A stretch of DNA of 64,000 nucleotides from Streptomyces sp. CB02261. GTDB taxonomy: Bacteria; Actinomycetota; Actinomycetes; Streptomycetales; Streptomycetaceae. The DNA lies in the NCBI RefSeq assembly GCF_001905665.1, contig NZ_LIVX01000010.1:124001-188000 (forward strand), given 5' to 3'. The position numbers and the translations under genes are program-made. Below, in pieces: positions 46,291 through 58,960 of the stretch (positions are counted from its first letter, which is position 1; every line of letters begins with the position of its first letter). The notes beneath the pieces were generated by a model. The model did no database searches. It had not been told where the DNA came from and saw only the letters and a list, made by a program, of their open reading frames with translations.

Positions 46291-46339
46291 GGCGCGTACG
46301 CCTCCACGGTCCCACGTCAGTCCAGGAGATTCCGCAACC

Positions 46340-46906
46340 GTGGCTTCCACGAACGACCTCAAGAACGGCATGGTGCTCAAGCTCGAAGGCGGCCAGCTCT
46401 GGTCCGTCGTCGAGTTCCAGCACGTCAAGCCCGGCAAGGGCCCGGCCTTCGTGCGCACCAAGCTCAAGAACGTGCTGTCCGGCAAGGTCGTCGACAAGAC
46501 CTTCAACGCCGGCGTGAAGGTCGAGACGGCCACCATCGACCGCCGCGACATGCAGTTCTCCTACATGGACGGCGACTACTTCGTCTTCATGGACATGGAG
46601 ACCTACGACCAGCTGATGGTCGAGCGCAAGGCCGTCGGCGACGCCGCCAACTTCCTGATCGAGGGCTTCACCGCCTCCGTCGCCCAGCACGAGGGCTCGG
46701 TGCTCTACGTCGAGCTCCCCGCCGCCGTGGTGCTGACGATCGAGCACACCGACCCGGGCGTCCAGGGCGACCGCTCCACCGGCGGCACCAAGCCCGCCAA
46801 GCTGGAGACCGGCCACGAGATCCAGGTCCCGCTCTTCATCACCACCGGTGAGAAGGTCAAGGTCGACACGCGCACCAGCGACTACCTCGGCCGGGTGAAC
46901 GACTAA
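46340..46906 (+). CDS. efp: Elongation factor P
   Basis: Relieves ribosome stalling at polyproline, 188 residues, three beta-barrel domains. The tip loop reads HVKPGKGPAFVR, the PGKGP form reported for the actinobacterial subfamily whose lysine works unmodified; no EpmA/EpmB or rhamnosyltransferase gene is in the window. ARTSDYLGRVND ending matches the family. The GTG at 46340 follows CAGGAGATT. nusB begins two bases after the stop. Confidence 0.97.
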   Translation: MASTNDLKNGMVLKLEGGQLWSVVEFQHVKPGKGPAFVRTKLKNVLSGKVVDKTFNAGVKVETATIDRRDMQFSYMDGDYFVFMDMETYDQLMVERKAVGDAANFLIEGFTASVAQHEGSVLYVELPAAVVLTIEHTDPGVQGDRSTGGTKPAKLETGHEIQVPLFITTGEKVKVDTRTSDYLGRVND

Positions 46907-46908
46907 CC

Positions 46909-47346
46909 GTGGCCGCTCGGAGCAAGGCCCGCAAGCGCGCCTTCCAGATCCTCTTCGAGGCCGACCAGCGTGGCGCCTCCGTCCAGGAGGTCCTCGCGGA
47001 CCAGGTCCGGCACGCGCGGTCGGACGACCGTCAGCCGCCGGTGAACGACTTCACCATGCAGCTGGTCGAGGGGTACGCGGCCCACGTGGCGCGGATCGAC
47101 GAGCTCATCGCGACCTACGCGGTGGACTGGGACCTCGACCGGATGCCCGTCGCCGACCGGAACATCGTGCGCCTCGGCGCGTACGAGCTGATCTGGGAGG
47201 ACGAGACGCCGGACGCGGTCGCGATCGACGAGGCGGTGCAGCTCGCCAAGGAGTTCTCCACGGACGAGTCCCCGACCTTCGTCAACGGTCTGCTGGCGCG
47301 CTTCAAGGACTTGAAGCCGCGTCTGCGCCGGGACGCGGACGTCTGA
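46909..47346 (+). CDS. nusB: Transcription antitermination factor NusB
   Basis: All-helical protein that binds boxA RNA with S10 for rRNA antitermination, 145 residues. SKARKRAFQILFEADQRG and the C-terminal EAVQLAKEFSTDESPTFVNG are family hallmarks. It is cotranscribed with efp and followed by a strong hairpin. Confidence 0.96.
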   Translation: MAARSKARKRAFQILFEADQRGASVQEVLADQVRHARSDDRQPPVNDFTMQLVEGYAAHVARIDELIATYAVDWDLDRMPVADRNIVRLGAYELIWEDETPDAVAIDEAVQLAKEFSTDESPTFVNGLLARFKDLKPRLRRDADV

Positions 47347-47377
47347 ACCGCCTGAGCCATATAGCCGTCACCGGCGG

Positions 47378-47417
47378 CCGAAGGGGCCCGCAGCATCCGT
47401 GCTGCGGGCCCCTTCGG
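47378..47417. terminator. Terminator after nusB
   Basis: CCGAAGGGGCCCGCAGC pairs exactly with the segment 47401-47417 across a six-base loop. It ends the efp-nusB unit. Confidence 0.85.
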
Positions 47418-47456
47418 CGTCCTCGGGCCGCCGTTGGGCGGGGCACGGAAAAGCGT

Positions 47457-47492
47457 CGGGCCCATGGACGTCGGATGACGTCCATGGGCCCG
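47457..47492 (-). terminator. Terminator after bldD
   Basis: CGGGCCCATGGACGTC and its complement flank GGAT. Read on the minus strand it lies 33 bases past the bldD stop and is followed by GACGCTTTTCC, giving a U-tract. Confidence 0.8.
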
Positions 47493-47524
47493 GCGGTACG
47501 TTTCTGCTGGTCCCCCGTAAGGGG

Positions 47525-48025
47525 TCAGTTCTCCTCGTGGGCGACCGCGCGGCGCGCGTCGGCGTCGAGGACGCCCCAGCTGATCAGCTGCTCGGTGAGG
47601 ACCGAGGGGGACTGGTCGTAGATGACGGCGAGGGTGCGCAGGTCGTCCTGACGGATCGACAGCACCTTGCCGTTGTAGTCCCCGCGCTGCGACTGGATCG
47701 TCGCGGCGTAGCGCTGGAGCGGGCCCGCCTTCTCCTGCGGGACGTGTGCCAGGCGCTCCAGGTCCAGGACCAGCTTCGGCGGCGGCTCGGCGGCCCCGCC
47801 CGGGGTCGTGCCCGGCAGGAGCTCCTGCACCGGAACCCCGTAGAAGTCGGCCAGCTCGGCAAGACGCTGCACGGTCACCGCGCGGTCGCCGCGCTCGTAC
47901 GAGCCGACCACGACGGCCTTCCAGCGGCCCTGGGACTTCTCCTCCACCCCGTGGAGGGAGAGACCCTGCTGGGTGCGGATGGCACGGAGTTTGGCCCCGA
48001 GCTGCTTTGCGTATTCGCTGGACAT
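47525..48025 (-). CDS. bldD: Developmental master regulator BldD
   Basis: DNA-binding protein of 166 residues that represses sporulation genes during vegetative growth. The N-terminal XRE-type helix-turn-helix (LGAKLRAIRTQQGLSLHGVE) binds DNA. The C-terminal domain has the c-di-GMP signature exactly as described for S. coelicolor: R114-G-D116, eight residues, R125-Q-D-D128. Tetrameric c-di-GMP drives BldD dimerisation. It lies on the minus strand between nusB and pyrR with its own promoter and a matching BldD box, supporting autoregulation. Confidence 0.97.
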   Translation of the reverse strand: MSSEYAKQLGAKLRAIRTQQGLSLHGVEEKSQGRWKAVVVGSYERGDRAVTVQRLAELADFYGVPVQELLPGTTPGGAAEPPPKLVLDLERLAHVPQEKAGPLQRYAATIQSQRGDYNGKVLSIRQDDLRTLAVIYDQSPSVLTEQLISWGVLDADARRAVAHEEN

Positions 48026-48070
48026 AACGCTCCCGGACGCTGTGACGACATGCGGCTGCGCCGCGCGGCT

Positions 48071-48081
48071 GGTAACTCACT
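48071..48081 (-). promoter_or_regulatory. BldD-box match at bldD promoter
   Basis: On the minus strand AGTGAGTTACC matches the BldD consensus AGTGA-N-mTCACC with one mismatch. It covers the expected transcription start, the position from which autorepression has been reported for bldD. Confidence 0.55.
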
Positions 48082-48084
48082 GTG

Positions 48085-48114
48085 AGGTTACGCAGCGTTA
48101 CACCTACCCGTCAA
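48085..48114 (-). promoter_or_regulatory. bldD promoter
   Basis: On the minus strand TTGACG (48109-48114) and TAACCT (48085-48090) are 18 bases apart, a good housekeeping-sigma promoter about 55 bases before the bldD coding start. Confidence 0.65.
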
Positions 48115-48199
48115 GCCGAAAGGTCCGTACCGCCCCCTCCCGGGGGACGGCGCCCGGAGCGGCGACCGGGGTGCCCGCCGGGCGCGGGCGGGTCCCTGG

Positions 48200-48205
48200 T
48201 ATCGT
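48200..48205 (+). promoter_or_regulatory. Possible pyrR promoter -10 (TATCGT)
   Basis: TATCGT lies 16 bases before the pyrR leader hairpin. Initiation near 48212 would include the whole hairpin in the mRNA. The -35 region is GC-rich and unclear. Confidence 0.4.
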
Positions 48206-48220
48206 TGACCGCGCAAATCC

Positions 48221-48262
48221 GACGTCCTTTAAGAGCCGTCCCGTGAGGCGGAGAAGGAGGTC
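48221..48262 (+). promoter_or_regulatory. PyrR-type leader hairpin hiding SD
   Basis: GACGTCCTT (48221-48229) pairs with AAGGAGGTC (48254-48262) with one mismatch, burying the pyrR Shine-Dalgarno. The loop contains CCGTCCCGTGAGGCGG (48236-48251), close to the PyrR RNA-binding loop (CCNGNGAGG). PyrR bound to UMP would stabilise the hairpin and block translation, the mechanism proposed for mycobacterial pyrR. No intrinsic terminator follows the hairpin, so translational control is favoured over attenuation. Confidence 0.65.
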
Positions 48263-48271
48263 CGTTTCTTC

Positions 48272-48838
48272 ATGGACACCCAGCAGCAGTACGGCGATGA
48301 CGCCCGGCCCGTTCTCGAGGCCCCCGACATCGCGCGGGTCCTGACCCGCATCGCACACGAGATCGTCGAGCGCGCCAAGGGCGCCGACGACGTGGTCCTC
48401 CTCGGCATCCCCACCCGCGGTGTCTTCCTCGCCCGCCGGCTCGCCGAGAAGCTCGAATCGATCACCGGCGCGAAGGTCCCGGTCGGCTCCCTCGACATCA
48501 CCATGTACCGGGACGACCTGCGGATGAAGCCGGCGCGCGCCATCGGCCGCACCGAGATCCCCGGCGACGGCATCGACGGCCGCCTGGTCGTCCTCGTCGA
48601 CGACGTGCTCTTCTCCGGCCGCACCATCCGCGCCGCCCTCGACGCCCTCGGCGACATCGGCCGCCCGCGCGCCGTCCAGCTCGCCGTCCTCGTCGACCGC
48701 GGCCACCGCGAGCTTCCGATCCGCGCCGACTACGTCGGCAAGAACCTCCCCACGTCGTTGCGGGAGACGGTCAAGGTCCAGCTCGCCGAGGAGGACGGTC
48801 GCGACACCGTCCTGCTCGGTGCCAGGCCCACCTCCTGA
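48272..48838 (+). CDS. pyrR: pyr operon regulator PyrR
   Basis: RNA-binding attenuation/translation regulator with uracil phosphoribosyltransferase fold, 188 residues. The PRPP loop reads LVVLVDDVLFSGRTIRAALD, and GIPTRGVFLARRLAEKL and DITMYRDDL are conserved. UMP/UTP binding increases RNA affinity. It opens the pyrimidine operon; pyrB follows after 85 bases. Confidence 0.96.
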   Translation: MDTQQQYGDDARPVLEAPDIARVLTRIAHEIVERAKGADDVVLLGIPTRGVFLARRLAEKLESITGAKVPVGSLDITMYRDDLRMKPARAIGRTEIPGDGIDGRLVVLVDDVLFSGRTIRAALDALGDIGRPRAVQLAVLVDRGHRELPIRADYVGKNLPTSLRETVKVQLAEEDGRDTVLLGARPTS

Positions 48839-48923
48839 CCGGACCGGCTTCCCCCGCGGGGCCGGGGCACACCCCTGCGCTCCCGCACGCCCTCACACCT
48901 CCCCACCACGGAGAGACACCCCG

Positions 48924-49904
48924 ATGATGCGTCACCTCATCTCGGCCGCCGACCTCACCCGCGACGACGCCGTCCTGATCCTCGACACCGCCGAGGAGAT
49001 GGCCCGGGTGGCCGACCGGCCCATCAAGAAGCTGCCGACCCTGCGCGGCCGCACCATCTGCAACCTCTTCTTCGAGGACTCCACCCGGACCCGGATCTCC
49101 TTCGAGGCCGCCGAGAAGCGCCTCTCCGCCGACGTGATCAACTTCGCGGCCAAGGGCTCCAGCGTCTCCAAGGGCGAGTCCCTCAAGGACACCGCGCAGA
49201 CCCTGGAGGCCATGGGCGTCGACGCGGTCGTCATCCGGCACAGCGCCTCCGGCGCCCCGTACCGCCTCGCCACCTCCGGCTGGATCGACGCCCCCGTCGT
49301 CAACGCCGGCGACGGCACCCACCAGCACCCCACCCAGGCCCTCCTGGACGCCTTCACCATGCGCCGCCGCCTCGTCGGCCGGGACGCCGGGCTCGGCCAG
49401 GACCTGGCGGGCAAGCGGATCACGCTCGTCGGCGACGTCCTGCACAGCCGGGTCGCCCGCTCCAACGTCGACCTGCTGCACACCCTCGGCGCCGAGGTCA
49501 CCCTGGTCGCCCCGCCCACCCTGGTCCCCGTCGGCGTCGAGACCTGGCCCTGCGAGGTCTCGTACGACCTCGACCGCGTGCTGCCGAAGTCCGACGCGGT
49601 CATGATGCTGCGTGTGCAGCGAGAGCGGATGAACGCCGCCTTCTTCCCGACCGAGCGCGAGTACTCGCGGCGGTACGGGCTCGACGGCGACCGGATGGCG
49701 AGGATGCCCGACCACGCCATCGTCATGCACCCCGGCCCCATGGTCCGCGGCATGGAGATCACCGCCGAGGTCGCCGACTCCGACCGCTGCACGGTCGTCG
49801 AGCAGGTCGCCAACGGCGTCTCCATCCGGATGGCGGTCCTCTACCTGCTTCTGGGCGGCAACGACTCCACCACCCCCACCCCCCGCACCGAGGAGAACAA
49901 GTAA
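48924..49904 (+). CDS. pyrB: Aspartate carbamoyltransferase, catalytic chain
   Basis: Carbamoyl phosphate + aspartate to carbamoyl aspartate, 326 residues. FFEDSTRTRISFE and KGSSVSKGESLKDT bind carbamoyl phosphate, GDGTHQHPTQALLDAF completes the active site, and MHPGPMVRGMEI closes it. No regulatory PyrI chain is nearby. It starts ATGATG; I use the first. It ends two bases before pyrC. Confidence 0.97.
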   Translation: MMRHLISAADLTRDDAVLILDTAEEMARVADRPIKKLPTLRGRTICNLFFEDSTRTRISFEAAEKRLSADVINFAAKGSSVSKGESLKDTAQTLEAMGVDAVVIRHSASGAPYRLATSGWIDAPVVNAGDGTHQHPTQALLDAFTMRRRLVGRDAGLGQDLAGKRITLVGDVLHSRVARSNVDLLHTLGAEVTLVAPPTLVPVGVETWPCEVSYDLDRVLPKSDAVMMLRVQRERMNAAFFPTEREYSRRYGLDGDRMARMPDHAIVMHPGPMVRGMEITAEVADSDRCTVVEQVANGVSIRMAVLYLLLGGNDSTTPTPRTEENK

Positions 49905-49906
49905 CC

Positions 49907-51193
49907 ATGAGCAAGATCCTTATCCGCGGTGCGCAGGTGCTGGGTGGCGAGGTCCAGGACGTCCTGATCGACGGCGAGATCATCGCCGAGACGGGTACCG
50001 ACCTCTCCGACGAGGGCGCCCTCGTGATCGAGGCCCAGGGGCGGATCCTGCTGCCCGGCCTGGTCGACCTCCACACCCACCTCCGCGAGCCCGGCCGCGA
50101 GGACTCCGAGACCGTCCTCACCGGCACCCGCGCCGCCGCCTCCGGCGGCTACACCGCCGTCTTCGCCATGGCCAACACCCACCCGGTCGCCGACACCGCC
50201 GGAGTCGTCGAGCAGGTCTACCGCCTCGGCAAGGAGTCCGGCTACTGCGACGTGCAGCCCATCGGCGCCGTCACCGTCGGCCTGGAGGGCAAGAAGCTCG
50301 CCGAGCTCGGCGCCATGCACGACTCCGCCGCCGGCGTCACCGTCTTCTCCGACGACGGCAAGTGCGTCGACGACGCCGTGATCATGCGCCGCGCCCTGGA
50401 GTACGTGAAGGCCTTCGACGGCGTCGTCGCCCAGCACGCCCAGGAGCCCCGCCTCACCGAGGGCGCCCAGATGAACGAGGGCATCGTCTCCGCCGAGCTC
50501 GGCCTCGGCGGCTGGCCCGCCGTCGCCGAGGAGTCGATCATCGCCCGCGACGTCCTCCTCGCCGAGCACGTCGGCTCCCGCGTCCACATCTGCCACCTCT
50601 CCACCGCCGGTTCCGTCGAGATCGTCCGCTGGGCCAAGTCCCGCGGCATCGACGTCACCGCCGAGGTCACCCCGCACCACCTCCTCCTCACGGACGAGCT
50701 GGTCCGCACGTACGACCCCGTCTACAAGGTCAACCCGCCGCTGCGCACCGAGAAGGACGTCCTCGCCCTGCGCGAGGCGCTGGCCGACGGCACGATCGAC
50801 ATCGTCGCCACCGACCACGCCCCCCACCCGCACGAGGACAAGGACTGCGAGTGGGCCGCGGCCGCCATGGGCATGGTCGGCCTGGAGACCGCGCTCTCCG
50901 TCGTCCAGCAGACGATGGTCGAGACCGGACTCCTCGACTGGGCCGGCGTCGCCGACCGCATGTCCTTCGCTCCGGCCCGCATCGGACGGGCCAAGGGCCA
51001 CGGACGACCCGTCTCGGCAGGTGAGCCCGCGAACCTGACGCTGGTCGATCCGGCTTACCGTGGAGTCGTGGACCCCGCGGACTTCGCCTCCCGCAGCCGC
51101 AACACCCCCTACGAGGGCCGTGAGCTGCCGGGTCGCGTCACCCACACCATCCTGCGGGGCCGGGCAACGGTCGTGGACGGGAAGCTGGCGTGA
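49907..51193 (+). CDS. pyrC: Dihydroorotase, class I
   Basis: Zinc amidohydrolase closing carbamoyl aspartate to dihydroorotate, 428 residues. Metal ligands are in VDLHTHLREPG, VFSDDGK, AQHAQEPRL, ICHLSTAGS and ATDHAPH. The active Asp is in the last motif. PyrC of this class associates with PyrB in some species. The next gene overlaps by four bases. Confidence 0.97.
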   Translation: MSKILIRGAQVLGGEVQDVLIDGEIIAETGTDLSDEGALVIEAQGRILLPGLVDLHTHLREPGREDSETVLTGTRAAASGGYTAVFAMANTHPVADTAGVVEQVYRLGKESGYCDVQPIGAVTVGLEGKKLAELGAMHDSAAGVTVFSDDGKCVDDAVIMRRALEYVKAFDGVVAQHAQEPRLTEGAQMNEGIVSAELGLGGWPAVAEESIIARDVLLAEHVGSRVHICHLSTAGSVEIVRWAKSRGIDVTAEVTPHHLLLTDELVRTYDPVYKVNPPLRTEKDVLALREALADGTIDIVATDHAPHPHEDKDCEWAAAAMGMVGLETALSVVQQTMVETGLLDWAGVADRMSFAPARIGRAKGHGRPVSAGEPANLTLVDPAYRGVVDPADFASRSRNTPYEGRELPGRVTHTILRGRATVVDGKLA

Positions 51194-51768
51194 CACCACT
51201 CATCGCAATCGCCGCAGAGGCTGCCGATCAGAAGTCGGCGGAGGTGACCGACTGGGCCGGGCGGCTCGGCTGGGTCGCCGGACTGCTGCTCTTCATCGCC
51301 TTCGTGTACTGGCTGATGCGCCAGGGCTGGAAGTGGCGCGGCAGCCTCCAGTCGGACCTCCCCGAGCTTCCCACCGAGCCCCCGGCGGCCGGTCCGGCGA
51401 GACTGACGCTCAGCGGGCGCTACCACGGGTCCACGACCGCCGGGCAGTGGCTCGACCGGATCGTCGCCCACGGCCTCGGCACCCGCAGCCGCGTCGAGCT
51501 CACGCTCACCGACGCCGGGCTCGCGGTCGTACGCCCCGGGGCGAACGACTTCTTCGTCCCGGCCGAGGCCCTGCGTGAGGCCCGCCTCGACAAGGGCATC
51601 GCCGGCAAGGTCCTCGCCGAGGGCGGCCTGCTGATCGTCACCTGGGCGCACGGCGGCACGCTGCTCGACTCCGGCTTCCGGTCCGACCGGGCGGCCGAGC
51701 ACACCGCCTGGGTCGAGGCCATCAACTCCATGAACCCCGTAACCACGACGGAAGGCATCGCACGATGA
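51190..51768 (+). CDS. PH-like membrane protein in pyr operon
   Basis: 192 residues: short exposed N-terminus, one membrane helix (GWVAGLLLFIAFVYWLMRQG), then a soluble beta-rich domain (RLTLSGRYHGSTT, ELTLTDAGLAVVRPGANDFF, LIVTWAHGG) suggestive of a PH-like barrel. No catalytic residues stand out. A membrane gene in the same place, between pyrC and carA, is known in mycobacteria (Rv1382), so its presence in the operon is old. Overlaps both pyrC and carA by four bases. Function unknown; possibly a membrane tether or sensor for pyrimidine enzymes. Confidence 0.85.
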   Translation: MTPLIAIAAEAADQKSAEVTDWAGRLGWVAGLLLFIAFVYWLMRQGWKWRGSLQSDLPELPTEPPAAGPARLTLSGRYHGSTTAGQWLDRIVAHGLGTRSRVELTLTDAGLAVVRPGANDFFVPAEALREARLDKGIAGKVLAEGGLLIVTWAHGGTLLDSGFRSDRAAEHTAWVEAINSMNPVTTTEGIAR

Positions 51769-52905
51769 CGACCTCCACCAGGGGGACCGCCAAGGTCCCC
51801 GCCGTACTCGTCCTGGAGGACGGCCGCACCTTCAGCGGCCGCGCCTACGGGGCCGTGGGGGAGACCTTCGGCGAGGCCGTGTTCTCCACCGGCATGTCCG
51901 GCTACCAGGAGACCCTCACCGACCCGTCGTACCACCGCCAGGTCGTGGTCATGACGGCCCCGCACGTCGGCAACACCGGCGTCAACGACGAGGACCCCGA
52001 GTCCGGCCGCATCTGGGTCTCCGGCTACGTGGTCCGCGACCCCGCCCGCGTCTCCTCCAACTGGCGGGCCACCCGCACCCTCGACGAGGAGCTGGAGCGC
52101 CAGGGCGTCGTCGGCATCTCCGGCATCGACACCCGCGCCCTCACCCGCCACCTCCGCGAGCGCGGCGCCATGCGCGTCGGCATCTTCTCCGGCGACGCCT
52201 GGACGGGAGTCCGCGAGGAGGCCCTGCTCGCCAAGGTCAAGGCGCAGCCCCAGATGAAGGGCGCGAACCTCGCCGCCGAGGTCGCCACCAAGGAGACGTA
52301 CGTCGTCCCCGCGGTCGGCGAGAAGAAGTTCACCGTCGCGGCCGTCGACCTCGGCATCAAGGGCATGACCCCGCACCGGATGGCCGAGCGCGGCATCGAG
52401 GTCCACGTCCTGCCCGCCACCGCCACCGCCGAGGACATCTACGCGGTGAACCCGGACGGCGTCTTCTTCTCCAACGGCCCGGGCGACCCGGCAACCGCCG
52501 ACGGCCCCGTCTCCGTCATGCGGTCCGTCCTGGAGCGCAGGACCCCGCTCTTCGGCATCTGCTTCGGCAACCAGATCCTCGGCCGCGCCCTCGGCTTCGG
52601 CACCTACAAGCTGAAGTACGGCCACCGGGGCATCAACCAGCCCGTCCAGGACCGCACCACCGGCAAGGTCGAGGTCACCGCGCACAACCACGGCTTCGCC
52701 GTCGACGCGCCCCTCGACAAGGTCTCCGACACGCCCTACGGGCGCGCCGAGGTCTCCCACGTCTGCCTGAACGACAACGTCGTGGAGGGCCTGCAGCTGC
52801 TCGACCAGCCGGCCTTCTCCGTCCAGTACCACCCCGAGGCGGCCGCGGGCCCGCACGACGCCGCGTACCTCTTCGACCGTTTCGTATCCCTGATGGAGGC
52901 CGAGC

Positions 52906-52913
<8 letters not shown>
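51765..52913 (+). CDS. carA: Carbamoyl phosphate synthase, small chain
   Basis: Glutaminase subunit, 382 residues. The catalytic cysteine is in FGICFGNQILGRAL, with His and Glu in VQYHPEAAAGP. The N-terminal domain SGRAYGAVGETFGEAVFSTG is typical. It supplies ammonia to CarB for pyrimidine and arginine synthesis. It overlaps carB by eight bases. Confidence 0.98.
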
Positions 52914-56214
<3,301 letters not shown>

Positions 56215-56226
56215 CAGCCCGTACGA

Positions 56227-56264
56227 CGAGGGGGACACCGGCAGGACCTGCGGTGTCCCCCTCG
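56227..56264 (+). terminator. Hairpin inside pyr operon, carB/pyrD
   Basis: CGAGGGGGACACCG and its complement flank a ten-base loop that itself contains CAGG/CCTG. It lies 12 bases past carB and 28 before pyrD. The lack of a U-tract suggests a partial terminator or an mRNA-processing element. Confidence 0.55.
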
Positions 56265-56291
56265 CCATGAGCAGACCTGGACCGGAAACAC

Positions 56292-57397
<1,106 letters not shown>

Positions 57398-57401
<4 letters not shown>

Positions 57402-58234
57402 CCCTCTCCTTCGGTACCCGTCTGCGCTCCGCCATGGACGAGCGCGGCCCGCTCTGCGTCGGCATCGACCCGCACGCCGCCCTGCTGGACTCCTGGGGCC
57501 TGAGCGACGACATCGCCGGTCTCGAACGGTTCACGTTCACCGTGGTCGAGGCCCTGGCGGACACCGTGGCCGTCTTCAAGCCGCAGTCCGCCTTCTTCGA
57601 GCGCTTCGGCTCGCGGGGCATCGCCGTCCTGGAGCGCGCCGTCGCCGATCTGCGCGCGGCGGGCGGCCTGGTCGTCATGGACGCCAAGCGCGGCGACATC
57701 GGCTCCACCATGGCCGCGTACGCGGAGACCTTCCTGCGCAAGGACTCCCCGCTCTTCTCCGACGCGCTCACGGTCTCCCCGTACCTCGGCTACGGCTCCC
57801 TGAAGCCGGCCGTCGACCTGGCCCGTGAGTCCGGCGCCGGTCTCTTCGTCCTGGCCCTCACCTCCAACCCGGAGGGGGCCGAGGTCCAGCGCGCGGTCCG
57901 CGAGGACGGCCGGACCATCGGCGCGACCATGCTGGCCCACCTGGCGGCGGAGAACGCGGGGGAGACCCCCATGGGCTCCTTCGGCGCGGTCGTCGGCGCC
58001 ACCCTCGGGGACCTGTCCACGTTCGACCTGGACATCAACGGCCCCCTCCTCGCCCCCGGCATCGGCGCCCAGGGCGCGTCCCCGGCCGACCTCCCCGCCG
58101 TCTTCGGCGCGGCGGTGGGCAACGTCGTCCCGAACGTCAGCCGAGGGGTCCTGCGGCACGGCCCGGACGCGACCGCCCTGCGGAACTCCGCTCTCCGGTA
58201 CGCGGACGAGATCCGCGTCGCCGTCGGCGCGTAA
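57398..58234 (+). CDS. pyrF: Orotidine 5'-phosphate decarboxylase
   Basis: OMP to UMP, 278 residues, the longer actinobacterial/type 2 form. The catalytic motif VVMDAKRGDIGSTMAAYA carries the Lys-Asp network, and FKPQSAFFERFG and LTSNPEGAEVQ are typical. Last gene of the pyr operon. Confidence 0.97.
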
Positions 58235-58291
58235 GACCTCCGCGGTCAATCCGCAGGTGGGAGCCTGAGCGCCCCCGTTTCGGAGCTGTTT

Positions 58292-58324
58292 CGGCCCGGT
58301 GAGACGAACCGTCTCACCGGGCCG
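58292..58324 (+). terminator. Terminator after pyrF
   Basis: Perfect 15-base arms CGGCCCGGTGAGACG and complement with an AAC loop, 57 bases past pyrF. Ends the pyr operon. Confidence 0.85.
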
Positions 58325-58344
58325 TCTCACTCCTTGACGAAAAC

Positions 58345-58374
58345 TTGGCGCAAAACCGGGTCGTTTTGCCCCAA
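58345..58374. promoter_or_regulatory. 12-bp-arm dyad upstream of sIHF
   Basis: TTGGCGCAAAAC and GTTTTGCCCCAA are complementary except for one position and flank CGGGTC. The AT-rich AAAAC/GTTTT core stands out in this GC-rich genome. It lies 47 bases upstream of the sIHF -35, fitting an operator better than a terminator, as no U-tract follows. Confidence 0.55.
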
Positions 58375-58420
58375 AAGTCCCGGTCGGTCGATGCTGACCA
58401 GGACTTTTCCGCTGTTCTCG

Positions 58421-58449
58421 CTGACTGGAGCGGCCTCGGCCGCTAGTCT
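58421..58449 (+). promoter_or_regulatory. Probable sIHF promoter
   Basis: CTGACT (58421-58426) and TAGTCT (58444-58449) are 17 bases apart, about 115 bases before the sIHF GTG, giving a leader near 108 bases. Confidence 0.55.
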
Positions 58450-58563
58450 CCGGGGCAGAGCAGGCGTTCAACGCCCCGCGTTGTTCGTTGCTCCACTGGT
58501 GTGGGGCGTCCAGGTTCCTCACCGGTCCGTATCCGACAGATCGACATCCGAGGTGACGTAGGC

Positions 58564-58887
58564 GTGGCTCTTCCGCCCCTTACCCCTGAACAGCGCGCAG
58601 CCGCGCTCGAGAAGGCCGCCGCGGCTCGCCGGGAGCGGGCCGAGGTCAAGAATCGACTCAAGCACTCCGGCGCCTCCCTCCAGGAGGTCATCAAGACCGG
58701 CCAGGAGAACGACGTCATCGGCAAGATGAAGGTCTCCGCACTGCTCGAGTCGCTCCCCGGCGTGGGCAAGGTCCGCGCCAAGCAGATCATGGAGCGCCTC
58801 GGCATCTCCGAGAGCCGCCGGGTGCGCGGTCTCGGCTCCAACCAGATCGCCTCCCTGGAGCGCGAGTTCGGCAGCACCAGCGCCTGA
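58564..58887 (+). CDS. Integration host factor sIHF
   Basis: Actinobacterial nucleoid protein (mIHF family), 107 residues. The N-terminal helix LTPEQRAAALEKAAAARRER leads to a helix-two-turn-helix with LLESLPGVGKVRAKQIMERL and the C-terminal RGLGSNQIASLEREF. In S. coelicolor sIHF binds DNA without sequence specificity, affects topoisomerase activity, sporulation and antibiotics. GTG at 58564 follows GAGGTGA and gives exactly the known length. Unrelated in sequence to E. coli IHF. gmk follows after 73 bases. Confidence 0.95.
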   Translation: MALPPLTPEQRAAALEKAAAARRERAEVKNRLKHSGASLQEVIKTGQENDVIGKMKVSALLESLPGVGKVRAKQIMERLGISESRRVRGLGSNQIASLEREFGSTSA

Positions 58888-58960
58888 TCCGGTGCCCCGT
58901 CCGGCTTCCGATCCGGGACATGCGTCCCGGGCACCCCGGTGATGCTGGAATAATCGCTGC

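Noticed and set aside
47525..48025. TTA (bldA-dependent) codons in bldD or neighbours
   Set aside because: All TTA strings I noticed fall out of frame or between genes.
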